Part shown: positions 33,636 to 42,342 of the stretch, one piece after another
How positions within the stretch are numbered: position 1 is the first letter of the stretch
Layout: the number at the start of each line of letters is the position of its first letter
NCBI GenBank assembly: GCA_029879645.1
Contig: JAOUPX010000009.1
Location: 1 to 49,710 of the forward strand
DNA length: 49,710 bases
Reading direction: 5' to 3'
Origin: Nitrospinota bacterium
GTDB lineage: Bacteria > Nitrospinota > Nitrospinia > Nitrospinales > Nitrospinaceae
The notes under the pieces: model-generated
What the model saw: the letters and a program-made list of their open reading frames with translations, nothing else
Database searches by the model: none
What the model was told of the DNA's origin: nothing
Position numbers and translations under genes: made by a program

Positions 33636-35603
33636 ATGTCTAAAATAACAAAAAAAATGTTGATCAACGTGGATCAGCCGGAAGAATGCCGTGCCGTTGT
33701 GATCGAAAACGGCAAATTGGCCGAAATCATTGTGGAGCACTCCTCCCAGGAGCTGGTCAAAGGTAATATTTATCTAGGAGTCGTAAGCCGGGTAGAGCCT
33801 GCCTTTGAAGCCGCGTTCGTGGATTTTGGTGGAAAAAAGTACGGCTTTCTACCTTTCAAGGATGTCTTACCCGAATCTTACCTGCAGACCGGGGAGAAAA
33901 AAGCCCGGACCCGCATCCAGGATGTCCTTGTCCGAGGACAGAAACTGCTGGTTCAGGTAGTTAAGGAGAGCCGTGATGCCAAAGGGCCCTCCTTGACCAA
34001 TGCAGTTACCATTCCCGGGCGTTTCCTGGTTTTAATGGTTTCTAGCGACTCCAGTGGGATTTCGCGAAAGATCGAAGATGAAGCTGAACGTAAAAAAATG
34101 AAACAAATCATGTCCGATTTGGGGGTTCCCGCCAGTATGGGGGTTATTATCCGGACGGCTGGCCTGGGACGAACAAAAACCGAATTGCAAAGGGATATAC
34201 AGGCACTTCTTAAGATTTGGGAAAACATAGAACAAAAGGCGAATGATCCTGAAACCAAAGCTCCGTGCCTTTTGTATGAGGGGCCGGATATGGTTGTGCG
34301 TACGGTCCGCGACCATTTCTCTAACGATACCACGGAAGTCCTGGTAGATAACCAGGAGTCCTACCGCGCGCTTAAACAGTTTATGAAAATGGTCATGCCT
34401 CGCCTGGGCAATCGGGTTAAATTATACAAAGACACTAAACCTCTGTTTTCCCTTTATAACGTCGAACAGCAGATTGAAAGTATTTATAACCGTCGGGTGG
34501 AACTACCCTCCGGCGGCTCTATTGTCATTGATGTCGGTGAGGCAATGGTATCCATTGATGTCAACTCCGGAAGAACCACCGGCGCCAGCGCTTTGGAAGA
34601 AACCGCTTTCAAGACCAACATGGAGGCCGCAGAAGAAATTGCCCGGCAACTCCGGTTGCGGGACCTGGGTGGATTGATCGTTATTGACTTTATCGATATG
34701 TTTCAGAAGAAAAATAAAGCCCAGCTTGAAAAACATATGAAACAGAGTTGCAAACTCGATAAAGCACGGGTCAATTTTTCGCGATTATCCCGCTTTGGTC
34801 TCCTGGAAATGTCTCGCCAACGGCTTTCTCCACCCGTTAAAGCCGGCTTTTTTATGGATTGCACACATTGTCGTGGAACCGGCCATGTCAAGACAGACAG
34901 TTCTGCCGCCTTAAGCGTGATACGGAAAATTCAAGAAAATCTATCAACCGGTAACGTAAAAATTCTGGAAGTACGCATTTCCACGCAAATTACCAATTAT
35001 CTTTTAAATCATAAAACTAAAAGCCTGATGGAGTTGGAAATAAAAAATGGTGTGGATATCAAATTTGAAACCGTAGAAAACCTGCCCTACGAGAACTTTT
35101 CCTACACGGTTCTCGAACGCAAAAAGGAAGAAGATAAAGTTATTGAGCAGAAATCCAGAATTCAAAAAGAACCACGGCCGGAAGTTGAAGAGGTATCCGA
35201 CGAAAAGGAAGCTAGCAAGGAAGTTAGTAAGGAAGTTAGTACGGACGAAAATAAGGAAAGAAGACCGGTTACCGGTCGTGGGCGTGGCCGAAGGCCTTCC
35301 GGACCACGCAGGCCGGGAAGCAAACGGCCCGCTCGCTCGTCCAGGAAGAGGCCTTGGAAATCTACCAAACCAAGAGACAATACCTCTTCCGAAGAGGGAA
35401 AGTCTCCCAATCAGGGGGTATCCTCGACTGACTCAGCTTTTCCAAGACCGGAGTCTACTTCTTCTGAACCATCTTCGAGATCTCAAGCAAGCTCCCAAAA
35501 TGATTCTAATGAAGAAAGGCAACCGATAGAAAACGTTTCCCGCTTGCATGAAGTGGTTATTCCGAATCCAAGACCTTACAGACCGGAACCTTCAGAAGAT
35601 TGA
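33636..35603 (+). CDS. rne: Ribonuclease E/G family endoribonuclease
   Basis: The enzyme cleaves single-stranded AU-rich RNA at 5'-monophosphorylated ends and takes part in mRNA decay and rRNA/tRNA processing. An S1 domain lies near residues 38-130 (GNIYLGVVSRVEPAFEAAFVDFG). The metal-binding aspartates are D308 in SIDVNSGR and D351 in IVIDFIDM, and the zinc-link cysteines are C409 and C412 in CTHCRGTG. The core ends near 500, and about 150 residues of basic, Arg-, Ser- and Pro-rich tail follow (GRGRGRRPSGPRRPGSKRP), probably disordered and RNA-binding. The tail makes it RNase E-like rather than the shorter RNase G. Confidence 0.93.
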   Translation: MSKITKKMLINVDQPEECRAVVIENGKLAEIIVEHSSQELVKGNIYLGVVSRVEPAFEAAFVDFGGKKYGFLPFKDVLPESYLQTGEKKARTRIQDVLVRGQKLLVQVVKESRDAKGPSLTNAVTIPGRFLVLMVSSDSSGISRKIEDEAERKKMKQIMSDLGVPASMGVIIRTAGLGRTKTELQRDIQALLKIWENIEQKANDPETKAPCLLYEGPDMVVRTVRDHFSNDTTEVLVDNQESYRALKQFMKMVMPRLGNRVKLYKDTKPLFSLYNVEQQIESIYNRRVELPSGGSIVIDVGEAMVSIDVNSGRTTGASALEETAFKTNMEAAEEIARQLRLRDLGGLIVIDFIDMFQKKNKAQLEKHMKQSCKLDKARVNFSRLSRFGLLEMSRQRLSPPVKAGFFMDCTHCRGTGHVKTDSSAALSVIRKIQENLSTGNVKILEVRISTQITNYLLNHKTKSLMELEIKNGVDIKFETVENLPYENFSYTVLERKKEEDKVIEQKSRIQKEPRPEVEEVSDEKEASKEVSKEVSTDENKERRPVTGRGRGRRPSGPRRPGSKRPARSSRKRPWKSTKPRDNTSSEEGKSPNQGVSSTDSAFPRPESTSSEPSSRSQASSQNDSNEERQPIENVSRLHEVVIPNPRPYRPEPSED

Positions 35604-35655
35604 GCTAAGGATGGTCGGGTTGATGAAAACTGGGGCAGGAATTGCCAGTGCAGGG

Positions 35656-36390
35656 CTATGAAACAGACCGGGCACAGCGGAAACCGGTATCCCATGATCT
35701 CATTTCAGGTGGGGCAAAATTCCGGTAGGCCAAGAGAGCGAATTCCTTAATAAATCCGTGCTCCCGCTTATTAATGGCTCCCCCCCGGATAACCTTGTAT
35801 TTTTCGCCATAATTAGGATCCTTGAAATTGGAGCCCTGATAGGGTTGATACCAGCTTGCAGTCCACTCTGAGACATTTCCATTCAGGTCATAGATGCCGT
35901 TTTCATTGATATCCTGAGGAAATTTTCCACCTGGCTGAACGGTTTTCTCAAAATTTGCATTTTTTCGAGCAAATTCATTGCCCCAGACATACAGGTGTCC
36001 ATCCAGCCCCCGTCCAGCTCGTTCCCATTCTAATTCGGTCGGTAAACGTTTTCCTCGCCACAGGCAATAGGCATCCGCTTCAAACCACGATATGCCTTGC
36101 ACCGGATGATTCAGTCGTCCCTCCGCATATTGTGCCTGAGGTTTGAACTGCAGAAAATCTCCGTAGGTCACCTCATGGATATCCAGGTAAAAAGCTTCCA
36201 ATTGTATGTCCTGCTGAGGCTGAGCATTTTTACTGGAAGTTCGATCCGAAATGAATGAAGGGGTATCTTCAGAAATTCCCAGGCCAAGGGTAAACGCTCC
36301 TGCCGGAATGAGAGCCATATCCTGCTTTGGAGGTCGATCACAGCTCGTAACGGATAAAGCCAGGAGAGTCAGTGTAATCAGCCGGATCAA
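35656..36390 (-). CDS. SUMF1/FGE-fold lipoprotein
   Basis: The protein starts with a lipoprotein signal (MIRLITLTLLALSVTSC; Cys17 likely lipidated) and then carries the FGE-sulfatase fold: MALIPAGAFTLG, FYLDIHEVTYGDF, GISWFEADAYCLWRGKRLPTELEWERAGRG, YDLNGNVSEWTASWY, VIRGGAINKREHGF and DTGFRCARS. As in the other SUMF1-like protein of this window, the catalytic cysteine pair of FGE is missing, so a structural or ligand-binding periplasmic role is likely. The start codon is TTG and overlaps the stop of the HmuY-like gene by four bases (TTGA), implying coupled translation. The next in-frame ATG would remove the signal. Confidence 0.85.
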   Translation of the reverse strand: MIRLITLTLLALSVTSCDRPPKQDMALIPAGAFTLGLGISEDTPSFISDRTSSKNAQPQQDIQLEAFYLDIHEVTYGDFLQFKPQAQYAEGRLNHPVQGISWFEADAYCLWRGKRLPTELEWERAGRGLDGHLYVWGNEFARKNANFEKTVQPGGKFPQDINENGIYDLNGNVSEWTASWYQPYQGSNFKDPNYGEKYKVIRGGAINKREHGFIKEFALLAYRNFAPPEMRSWDTGFRCARSVS

Positions 36391-37094
36391 GGTTCAGCCT
36401 TTGCAGTTTTTTGAGGGGAGGGCAGTGGCACAGGAAACTCTTTGGCTTCCAGGGGAATATGGAAATATTCCAATGTGAGACAGGCGGCTTCATCACGCGA
36501 ACACATTGAAGTCTGGCAATCACTTTCCGGGCGTTGACAATAATAATTTAAAATTTTCAGCTTGAGATGACCGTCTCCGGTTTTTATCAGGTACACATTT
36601 CGCTTTGATTCAATATTATGGGTCCGGGTTCGATACAGATACCAATCTACAATCGAGGGATTATTGATATTTCCCCAGGATCGAGTGTCTGAAACATATT
36701 CCGCTTGGGGAATATGAAGGACTGAATTGAAATCCACCGGCCCCAGATTGGCGATGGCAACTTTCCCTTGGGGATTGGTGATTCCGCCGTTAGATATAAC
36801 TTTGGTCCTCTGAAAACCCAGATCCCAATCCTTTTGAGCCATCTGATCCCGGTCTTTTTCGGGATCAGTGATCTGGAAGGTCTTTTGGGTAGAAAAATCC
36901 ACGAGAGTCCACTTCTCTTTGGACTGGGCATTAACCTTCAGAACGGGATTTACGGTTGTAATTGTTTTGGGGCGTATGGGGGGAAGAGGGCGGTTTTCGA
37001 AGTCCTCTATATTGTCCCCCATGAAGTTCATAGCGAAATTCAGGGCCAGGGTAGATCCTAAAAGCATGGTAAATATTTTGAGAGTACTGTTCAT
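36387..37094 (-). CDS. HmuY-like secreted protein
   Basis: The N-terminal hydrophobic stretch (IFTMLLGSTLALNFAMNFM) is a signal peptide or anchor. The mature part resembles the HmuY domain: WTLVDFSTQKTF, DWDLGFQRTKVISNGGITNPQGK and VYLIKTGDGHLKLKILNYY follow the pattern W-x-DF, WDxxFxRxxIxxNGG and YxIxxxDGxxxKLxxxxY. HmuY of Porphyromonas is a heme-binding lipoprotein. Here there is no lipobox, and several Cys are added (CQRPESDCQTSMCSRDEAAC). It is the first gene of a pair with the SUMF1 lipoprotein. Heme binding is a guess from the fold. Confidence 0.7.
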   Translation of the reverse strand: MNSTLKIFTMLLGSTLALNFAMNFMGDNIEDFENRPLPPIRPKTITTVNPVLKVNAQSKEKWTLVDFSTQKTFQITDPEKDRDQMAQKDWDLGFQRTKVISNGGITNPQGKVAIANLGPVDFNSVLHIPQAEYVSDTRSWGNINNPSIVDWYLYRTRTHNIESKRNVYLIKTGDGHLKLKILNYYCQRPESDCQTSMCSRDEAACLTLEYFHIPLEAKEFPVPLPSPQKTAKAEP

Positions 37095-37269
37095 GGGTCC
37101 ATTTTATCAGAGGCCAAGCCCGATATCGAAACTTATATCCTTATAACATTCCATAAATCAGGGGTCTGGGTTGCTTTTAAAAGATGCAAGTTTAACCTTT
37201 TTTCCTTCGTTTGGGTTGGATATAATGATGAAGGAAAGTATTGTTTATTAAAGGTATTTTGGAATTTAA

Positions 37270-37896
37270 ATGAATCAGGACCGACATTTTGCATTCAAAA
37301 AGGCCCAAGTCGAGGGGTTTGTAAAAAAAGAATTTCAGCGATACTTTGGACGCGGCGGGCGAATCTCCATTAGAAAAAGGCATCGGTTTATGGAGCGGAT
37401 CACCCGAAAAGTGAGCAAGAAATTCGGAAAAGACGTGATGTGTTTGGTAGATTTTACCAAACAAGGCTTTGTGTCTCTGGTATCGCCCTCTCACTCGGAG
37501 TCTACCAACAAGGGTAAGTTATTCAATTCATTTACCCATCCGCAGGTGGCCTACACTTCCCACTGTGTGGACCGGTTTAGTGAGCGGACGCAAACGATGG
37601 AAAACTGTATCATCACTCTGGACTCCTATCTTGATGAGGCTCTGTTGACTTATGGCCTGCACGAAGGATATCTGGTATGTTCCCAAGGTTTATTCGCCTA
37701 TACCATTGAGAACGATCAACTAATCATTAAAACATATATCAATTTCGAATTATTGTCGGACGATCAAATCCAGGAATATTATACACGTGACATGGCTTCT
37801 TTTCTGACGCCGGATCTGGTTTCAGATGAAACTATGGACAGCGATATTGTGTTAATGGAGGAATTGTCATTAGAATCTCCCGATGACCGGAAATGA
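37270..37896 (+). CDS. Hypothetical 208-residue protein, divergent from the HmuY-like gene
   Basis: I do not recognise the family. There is no signal peptide or membrane helix. The first 75 residues are basic (RGGRISIRKRHRFMERITRKVSKKFG), suggesting nucleic-acid or phosphate binding; the middle holds YTSHCVDRFSERTQTMENC, with a His and paired Arg, then strands (GYLVCSQGLFAYTIENDQLIIKTYI) and an acidic tail (SDETMDSDIVLMEELSLESPDD). A TATAAT box lies at 37221-37226, giving a leader of about 35 bases. It is followed 65 bases later by ftsE, so it may be first in that transcript, but it has its own spacing and no overlap. Confidence 0.75.
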   Translation: MNQDRHFAFKKAQVEGFVKKEFQRYFGRGGRISIRKRHRFMERITRKVSKKFGKDVMCLVDFTKQGFVSLVSPSHSESTNKGKLFNSFTHPQVAYTSHCVDRFSERTQTMENCIITLDSYLDEALLTYGLHEGYLVCSQGLFAYTIENDQLIIKTYINFELLSDDQIQEYYTRDMASFLTPDLVSDETMDSDIVLMEELSLESPDDRK

Positions 37897-37961
37897 ATCG
37901 GGCCGTTTTTGCGAATATTTGAAGTAATCCATTCACTGATATTTTTTCTTCCTGGATTGCA

Positions 37962-38627
37962 ATGATCCAGCTATACAACGTTTATAAATCCTACAACAAC
38001 ACCCCTGCATTGGTGGACGTTTCTTTCATTATTAAGAAAGGAGCCTTCGTCTTCGTCACGGGTCCCAGTGGCGCCGGAAAATCGACCCTGCTGAAACTAC
38101 TTTATCGCTGGGAAAGTTTTGATAAAGGCCAGGTTTTGGTTAACGGCATCAATGTGGGCAAACTCAAGTTCAATAAACTCTGGCAATTACGACGCCATAT
38201 TGGAGTGGTGTTTCAGGATTACAAGCTTCTTCAAGCTAAAACTATTCTGGAGAACGTCGCCTTCGCTCTGGAAATTGTCGGTGCGGACAAAAAGACCATC
38301 CGTTATAAGGCTTGGGAAGCTCTCAAGAACGTGGGGCTGTCCCATCGCAAGGATGCTTACCCCATGGAACTCTCCGGCGGTGAACAACAGAGAGTGGCTA
38401 TTGCCAGAGCAATGGTCAACAATCCCAAAATTTTACTGGCCGACGAACCTACCGGTAATCTGGACCCAGAAATGGCCAGTGAAGTTCTTCAGTTGTTTGA
38501 AAAAGCCAATATTGAAGGGACCACCATAGTGTTTGCCACCCACAGCGAAAATATTCTGCATGAAGGCAACCACGCGGTTATCACCTTGAAGCGTGGGAAA
38601 ATAGCCGATACCAGACTGGTTGTCTGA
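37962..38627 (+). CDS. ftsE: Cell division ATP-binding protein FtsE
   Basis: FtsE is the cytosolic ABC ATPase that works with FtsX to switch on periplasmic murein hydrolases at the septum. Walker A is GPSGAGKST (about 35-43), the Q-loop is VFQDYKLL, the signature is LSGGEQQRVAIARA, and Walker B is ILLADEPTGNLD. Its 221 residues are normal. It lies 8 bases before ftsX. No Shine-Dalgarno is evident before the ATG. Confidence 0.96.
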   Translation: MIQLYNVYKSYNNTPALVDVSFIIKKGAFVFVTGPSGAGKSTLLKLLYRWESFDKGQVLVNGINVGKLKFNKLWQLRRHIGVVFQDYKLLQAKTILENVAFALEIVGADKKTIRYKAWEALKNVGLSHRKDAYPMELSGGEQQRVAIARAMVNNPKILLADEPTGNLDPEMASEVLQLFEKANIEGTTIVFATHSENILHEGNHAVITLKRGKIADTRLVV

Positions 38628-38635
38628 TTAATAAT

Positions 38636-39529
38636 ATGAGAATTCTGAAAACGACTTTTACAAACATCAAAACCAACAAGCAGTTATTTTTCGCTTCCGT
38701 TGGCACGATAACCATTGCTCTCTCCATTTTAGGACTATTCCTATTCGTCTATATCAACCTGAACTCAGTGCTTTCCTTCTGGAATAACCAGGTCCAACTT
38801 ATCGTTTACCTGGAGGATGGGATTTCTGAAGGACCGAAAAAACAATTAGAAAATATTTTTTCAACACATACCGAAATTGCTTCATTTGACTTCGTGTCCA
38901 GAGAAAGGGCATGGGATAATTTTCAATCCATGTTTTCTGAAAAATCCACCTTCATTAAGGGAATGGGATTCAACCCGTTACCTGCTTCCTATAATCTGGC
39001 AATCAAGGAATCTTCGGATAGACTCGCGTTTATTCAAAATTTAGCGAAGAAGTTATCTGATCATGAGGGTGTGGAATCGGTTGAATACGGAGAGGACTGG
39101 ATCAATCGTTTCGAGACTTTCATGATTTTAATGAGGGTTTTCCTGTTTGCTCTGGGTGCTCTGCTATGCCTTGGCGCAGTGTTTATAATCGCTAATACCG
39201 TTAAGCTTTCAGTTCTATCCCGGAAGGACGAAATCGACTTGATGCTCCTGATTGGTGGCACTCCCGGTTTTATTAAAATCCCCTTTTTCCTCGAGGGTAT
39301 TTTCCATGGATTACTTGGAGCTTTTGTATCACTAGGATTGATGAAAGGTATTCATCTGTACCTTGTGAATCAATTTCAAGGTTCTCTGGAGTCTTTTGGC
39401 CGCGGCATGGAGTTTCAATTCATTTCTCCACCCTTCATCGGACTTATCGTTTTGGTCAGTATTTTTGTTGGATGGCTGGGCAGTTTTTTGTCCCTCCAGC
39501 AATTTTTGGGGGTTTATAAAAAAACATGA
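38636..39529 (+). CDS. ftsX: Cell division protein FtsX
   Basis: FtsX is the membrane partner of FtsE. The topology is typical: helix 1 (VGTITIALSILGLFLFVYI, about 22-40), a periplasmic domain of about 120 residues that recruits the EnvC-type activator, then three C-terminal helices (ALGALLCLGAVFIIANTV, a second near IPFFLEGIFHGLLGAFVSLGL, and FIGLIVLVSIFVGWLGSF). The length is 297. Its stop overlaps the envC start by four bases (ATGA). Confidence 0.94.
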   Translation: MRILKTTFTNIKTNKQLFFASVGTITIALSILGLFLFVYINLNSVLSFWNNQVQLIVYLEDGISEGPKKQLENIFSTHTEIASFDFVSRERAWDNFQSMFSEKSTFIKGMGFNPLPASYNLAIKESSDRLAFIQNLAKKLSDHEGVESVEYGEDWINRFETFMILMRVFLFALGALLCLGAVFIIANTVKLSVLSRKDEIDLMLLIGGTPGFIKIPFFLEGIFHGLLGAFVSLGLMKGIHLYLVNQFQGSLESFGRGMEFQFISPPFIGLIVLVSIFVGWLGSFLSLQQFLGVYKKT

Positions 39530-40713
39530 GGCTGGTGATTGCTTTATTTCTTGGCTGGGTTGTTGTATTCGGATCCACAGGGGTCGTTTACTCAGAAGAC
39601 CCCACTGAAAAGGAAATCGAAAAGCTGATTGAAGAAGAAAAACGCCAATTGGAGGATTTGAAGAAAAAAATTGACCGGCAGGCCCGTGAAATCTCCACTA
39701 TGGGCAAAAAGGAATCCAAAATATTAAAAAATCTGGATACCCTGGAAAGTAAAAAGAAAGTCCGTGAAAGAGAATTGCAGATTTATCGTTGGAATATAAA
39801 AATTAACAACAAACAGATGGACTTACTTTCCCGTAAAATCAAAATCACCGAAAAGCAACTGGCACGTCAAAAACTAATTGTCGGCAGGCGCCTCAGGTCT
39901 CTTTACAAGGAGGGGAAAGAGGCTCCCATTAAAATTTTATTTTCGTCTAATAACTACAGTCAACTCATCCAGAAGTTAAAATATATGGATCTTTTTCTGG
40001 CTTACGATTCGCGAGTTTTCAAAAACTATGAAAATCGATGGGAACAATACAAGGATGAGGAGAATAAATTAAAGCTTGCCAGAAAAAGAATGGAACAATT
40101 CCAAAATGCAGCCCTCCATAAGACGGATGAAATCAAAAAGGAGACGGAGAACAAAACCCGTTTTTTGAAAGAAATTAAAAATAAGAGAGTTTACTTTATT
40201 CAAACTCGTAAGGAACTCCTCAAAGCCTCTGAAAATCTCAACGATCTTATTTCCAAGCTTGAAGATAAAAAGATGTCTGGTGAACAGTTGAGTTTCGCTG
40301 ACAAAAAGGGGCGTTTGTTTTATCCGGTAAATGGAAAAATATTAAACCGGTTTGGACGAATCCGTGATCCCCGATTCGATTCCTACATTATTAATAACGG
40401 ATTAAATCTTGAGGTGGATAAAGGCACAAAAGTTTATCCTATTTTTCAGGGTCCGGTTTTATTTGCAGGTTCGCTGGAAGGTTATGGGAATCTGGTCATT
40501 CTGGGGCATGGCGATCATTATCACTCGCTATACGGACACTTGGAAAAAGTCTTTGTCACTACAGGAGATATGGCTTACGAGAACCAACCCATAGGGTTAT
40601 CTGGAGATACCGGTTCTCTGGTAGGGGAGACCCTATATTTGGAACTACGCAAAGACGGTAAGCCCATCGATCCCGTTCCATGGCTGCAGACCGCTCAAAG
40701 TGGACGCAACTAA
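39526..40713 (+). CDS. envC: EnvC-like murein hydrolase activator (degenerate LytM/M23 domain)
   Basis: After a signal peptide (MRLVIALFLGWVVVFGSTGVVYS) comes a long coiled coil (about residues 28-245), which in EnvC docks onto FtsX, and a C-terminal LytM domain (about 265-390). Zinc-ligand positions of active M23 peptidases are altered: the HxGxDx motif reads NNGLNLEV, and the final HxH-type His in LHFEIR is Tyr in LYLELRKDG, although YHSLYGHL is kept. The domain should thus be catalytically inactive and work as an activator of amidases, as EnvC does. No amidase gene is in the window. Confidence 0.9.
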   Translation: MRLVIALFLGWVVVFGSTGVVYSEDPTEKEIEKLIEEEKRQLEDLKKKIDRQAREISTMGKKESKILKNLDTLESKKKVRERELQIYRWNIKINNKQMDLLSRKIKITEKQLARQKLIVGRRLRSLYKEGKEAPIKILFSSNNYSQLIQKLKYMDLFLAYDSRVFKNYENRWEQYKDEENKLKLARKRMEQFQNAALHKTDEIKKETENKTRFLKEIKNKRVYFIQTRKELLKASENLNDLISKLEDKKMSGEQLSFADKKGRLFYPVNGKILNRFGRIRDPRFDSYIINNGLNLEVDKGTKVYPIFQGPVLFAGSLEGYGNLVILGHGDHYHSLYGHLEKVFVTTGDMAYENQPIGLSGDTGSLVGETLYLELRKDGKPIDPVPWLQTAQSGRN

Positions 40714-40789
40714 TTCCTGAAACTCCGGTTTTTTGGGTTATACTTATACTCATAATTGTAAATGTTTAATTTCTGATTGGAGACATATC

Positions 40790-42244
40790 TTGAGTTTCTT
40801 TAGCTTTTATACCTGCAGAAATCAGATGATTTTTTCAAAATCCCTCACCTCCGTGCTATTGGCATGTTGTTTGGTACTGGGTGTCGGATTAAATTCCGTT
40901 TCGGCACAGCCCTCGGATGATCCTGCGAAAGAGGAAACTGTCGATTCTTATGAAAAACTCAAGGTATTTTCGGAAATCCTTTCACTTCTTGAAGCCAATT
41001 ACGTTGAAAATCTGGATACCAATGATCTTATCGATGGTGCCATTCGCGGCATGCTGAAAACCCTGGATCCCCACACTTCTTACCTTCCTCCTGAGTCCTT
41101 CAAGCAGATGAAGGTAGAAACTTCCGGGCGATTTGGAGGTTTGGGAATTGAAATTACCCTGCGTAAAGGCATTTTAACCGTCGTGACCCCGATTGAGGAT
41201 ACACCTGCATTCAAGGCAGGTGTCAAATCCGGTGATCGAATAATTAAAATTGAGGACGAATCCACGCTGGACATGACATTGTCCGATGCCGTCGAAAAAT
41301 TGAGAGGTGAAATCGGCACGGAAGTCACAATTACTGTATTTCGGGAAGGGATGGAGGAGCCCATTATATTCACTCTCGCCCGAGGAAATATTCAGGTCAA
41401 AAGTGTGAAAAGCAAAATCTACGAAGGGGGTATTGGTTATGTAAAGATCAGGAGCTTTACCAAAACCACCAGTAGCGACCTGGACAAAGCCCTTGCCGAG
41501 TTCAAAGCCAAACAGGTTAAGAAACTGGTTTTAGATTTGCGCAACAATCCCGGAGGATTACTCAACCAGGCTGTTGAAGTTTCTGATCGATTCCTGAATC
41601 CAGAAAATCTGATTGTTTACACTCAAGGGAGAACCGACGAGCAGAATATGCGTTTCACTACTCACGACAATGTTCAGAGAGTCTCCTATCCGATGATTAT
41701 CCTGGTCAATGGTGGAAGCGCCAGCGCCTCCGAAATCGTTGCAGGCGCGCTTCAGGATTCCAGCCGTGCCATTATCCTGGGAACCCAAACCTTTGGTAAG
41801 GGGTCTGTTCAAACCATCATTCCCCTCAGTGACGGCTCGGCGCTTAGATTGACGACCGCCCGGTATTACACTCCCAGTGGCCGAGTAATTCAGGAGAATG
41901 GAATCATTCCCGATATTATTGTTGAGGTCCCCCTGGTTCAGGCAAGTGCCAGTGACGATGAAGAAAAGGATAAAGAGGAAGACGATAAAGAAAAAGTTAA
42001 AATGCGAAAGTTCCTTCGCGAAAAGGACCTGAAGAAACACCTCAAGGGTAAAAAAAGTTTTGGTGAAGAAAACTTGAAGCTCAATGAGGAAACAAAGTCT
42101 GAGGAAGAAATAAAGAATCAAGAGATTTTGGCCTCTCTGAGAGAAGATTTGGAGAAAGATGTCCAGTTAAAGGAAGCCATTGATCTTCTCAAGGGATGGT
42201 CTGTGATGAGCAAAGTGTTCAATCCCAATAAGGCGAATAATTAA
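40790..42244 (+). CDS. ctpA: Carboxy-terminal processing protease (S41) CtpA
   Basis: This is an exported serine protease with a Ser-Lys dyad that trims or degrades periplasmic proteins, often cell-wall enzymes. The N-terminal helical region (YEKLKVFSEILSLLEANYVE) and LDPHTSYLPPESFKQM are followed by a PDZ domain (FGGLGIEITLRKGILTVVTPIEDTPAFKAG) and the protease core with catalytic Ser in GGSASASEIVAGAL and Lys in FGKGSVQT. A Lys/Glu-rich tail of about 100 residues ends the protein. I prefer the TTG at 40790, which has GGAG 7 bases upstream; the ATG at 40826 also keeps the signal peptide. It is the last gene of the ftsEX-envC unit. Confidence 0.93.
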   Translation: MSFFSFYTCRNQMIFSKSLTSVLLACCLVLGVGLNSVSAQPSDDPAKEETVDSYEKLKVFSEILSLLEANYVENLDTNDLIDGAIRGMLKTLDPHTSYLPPESFKQMKVETSGRFGGLGIEITLRKGILTVVTPIEDTPAFKAGVKSGDRIIKIEDESTLDMTLSDAVEKLRGEIGTEVTITVFREGMEEPIIFTLARGNIQVKSVKSKIYEGGIGYVKIRSFTKTTSSDLDKALAEFKAKQVKKLVLDLRNNPGGLLNQAVEVSDRFLNPENLIVYTQGRTDEQNMRFTTHDNVQRVSYPMIILVNGGSASASEIVAGALQDSSRAIILGTQTFGKGSVQTIIPLSDGSALRLTTARYYTPSGRVIQENGIIPDIIVEVPLVQASASDDEEKDKEEDDKEKVKMRKFLREKDLKKHLKGKKSFGEENLKLNEETKSEEEIKNQEILASLREDLEKDVQLKEAIDLLKGWSVMSKVFNPNKANN

Positions 42245-42271
42245 GATTTCTGGTTCATTGAGTTTATTAGT

Positions 42272-42301
42272 GCGGTACGGTCCCATAATCGACCGTACCG
42301 C
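42272..42301 (+). terminator. Strong hairpin without T-run between ctpA and tsaD
   Basis: GCGGTACGGTC (42272-42282) and GACCGTACCGC (42291-42301) pair perfectly over 11 bp with an 8-base loop. The sequence after it is TTGTCCC, so it lacks the usual T-run. It probably ends or processes the ctpA transcript; termination is inferred. Confidence 0.55.
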
Positions 42302-42342
42302 TTGTCCCATTCCTTCCTAATTTTAATATTTAACTTAATATC

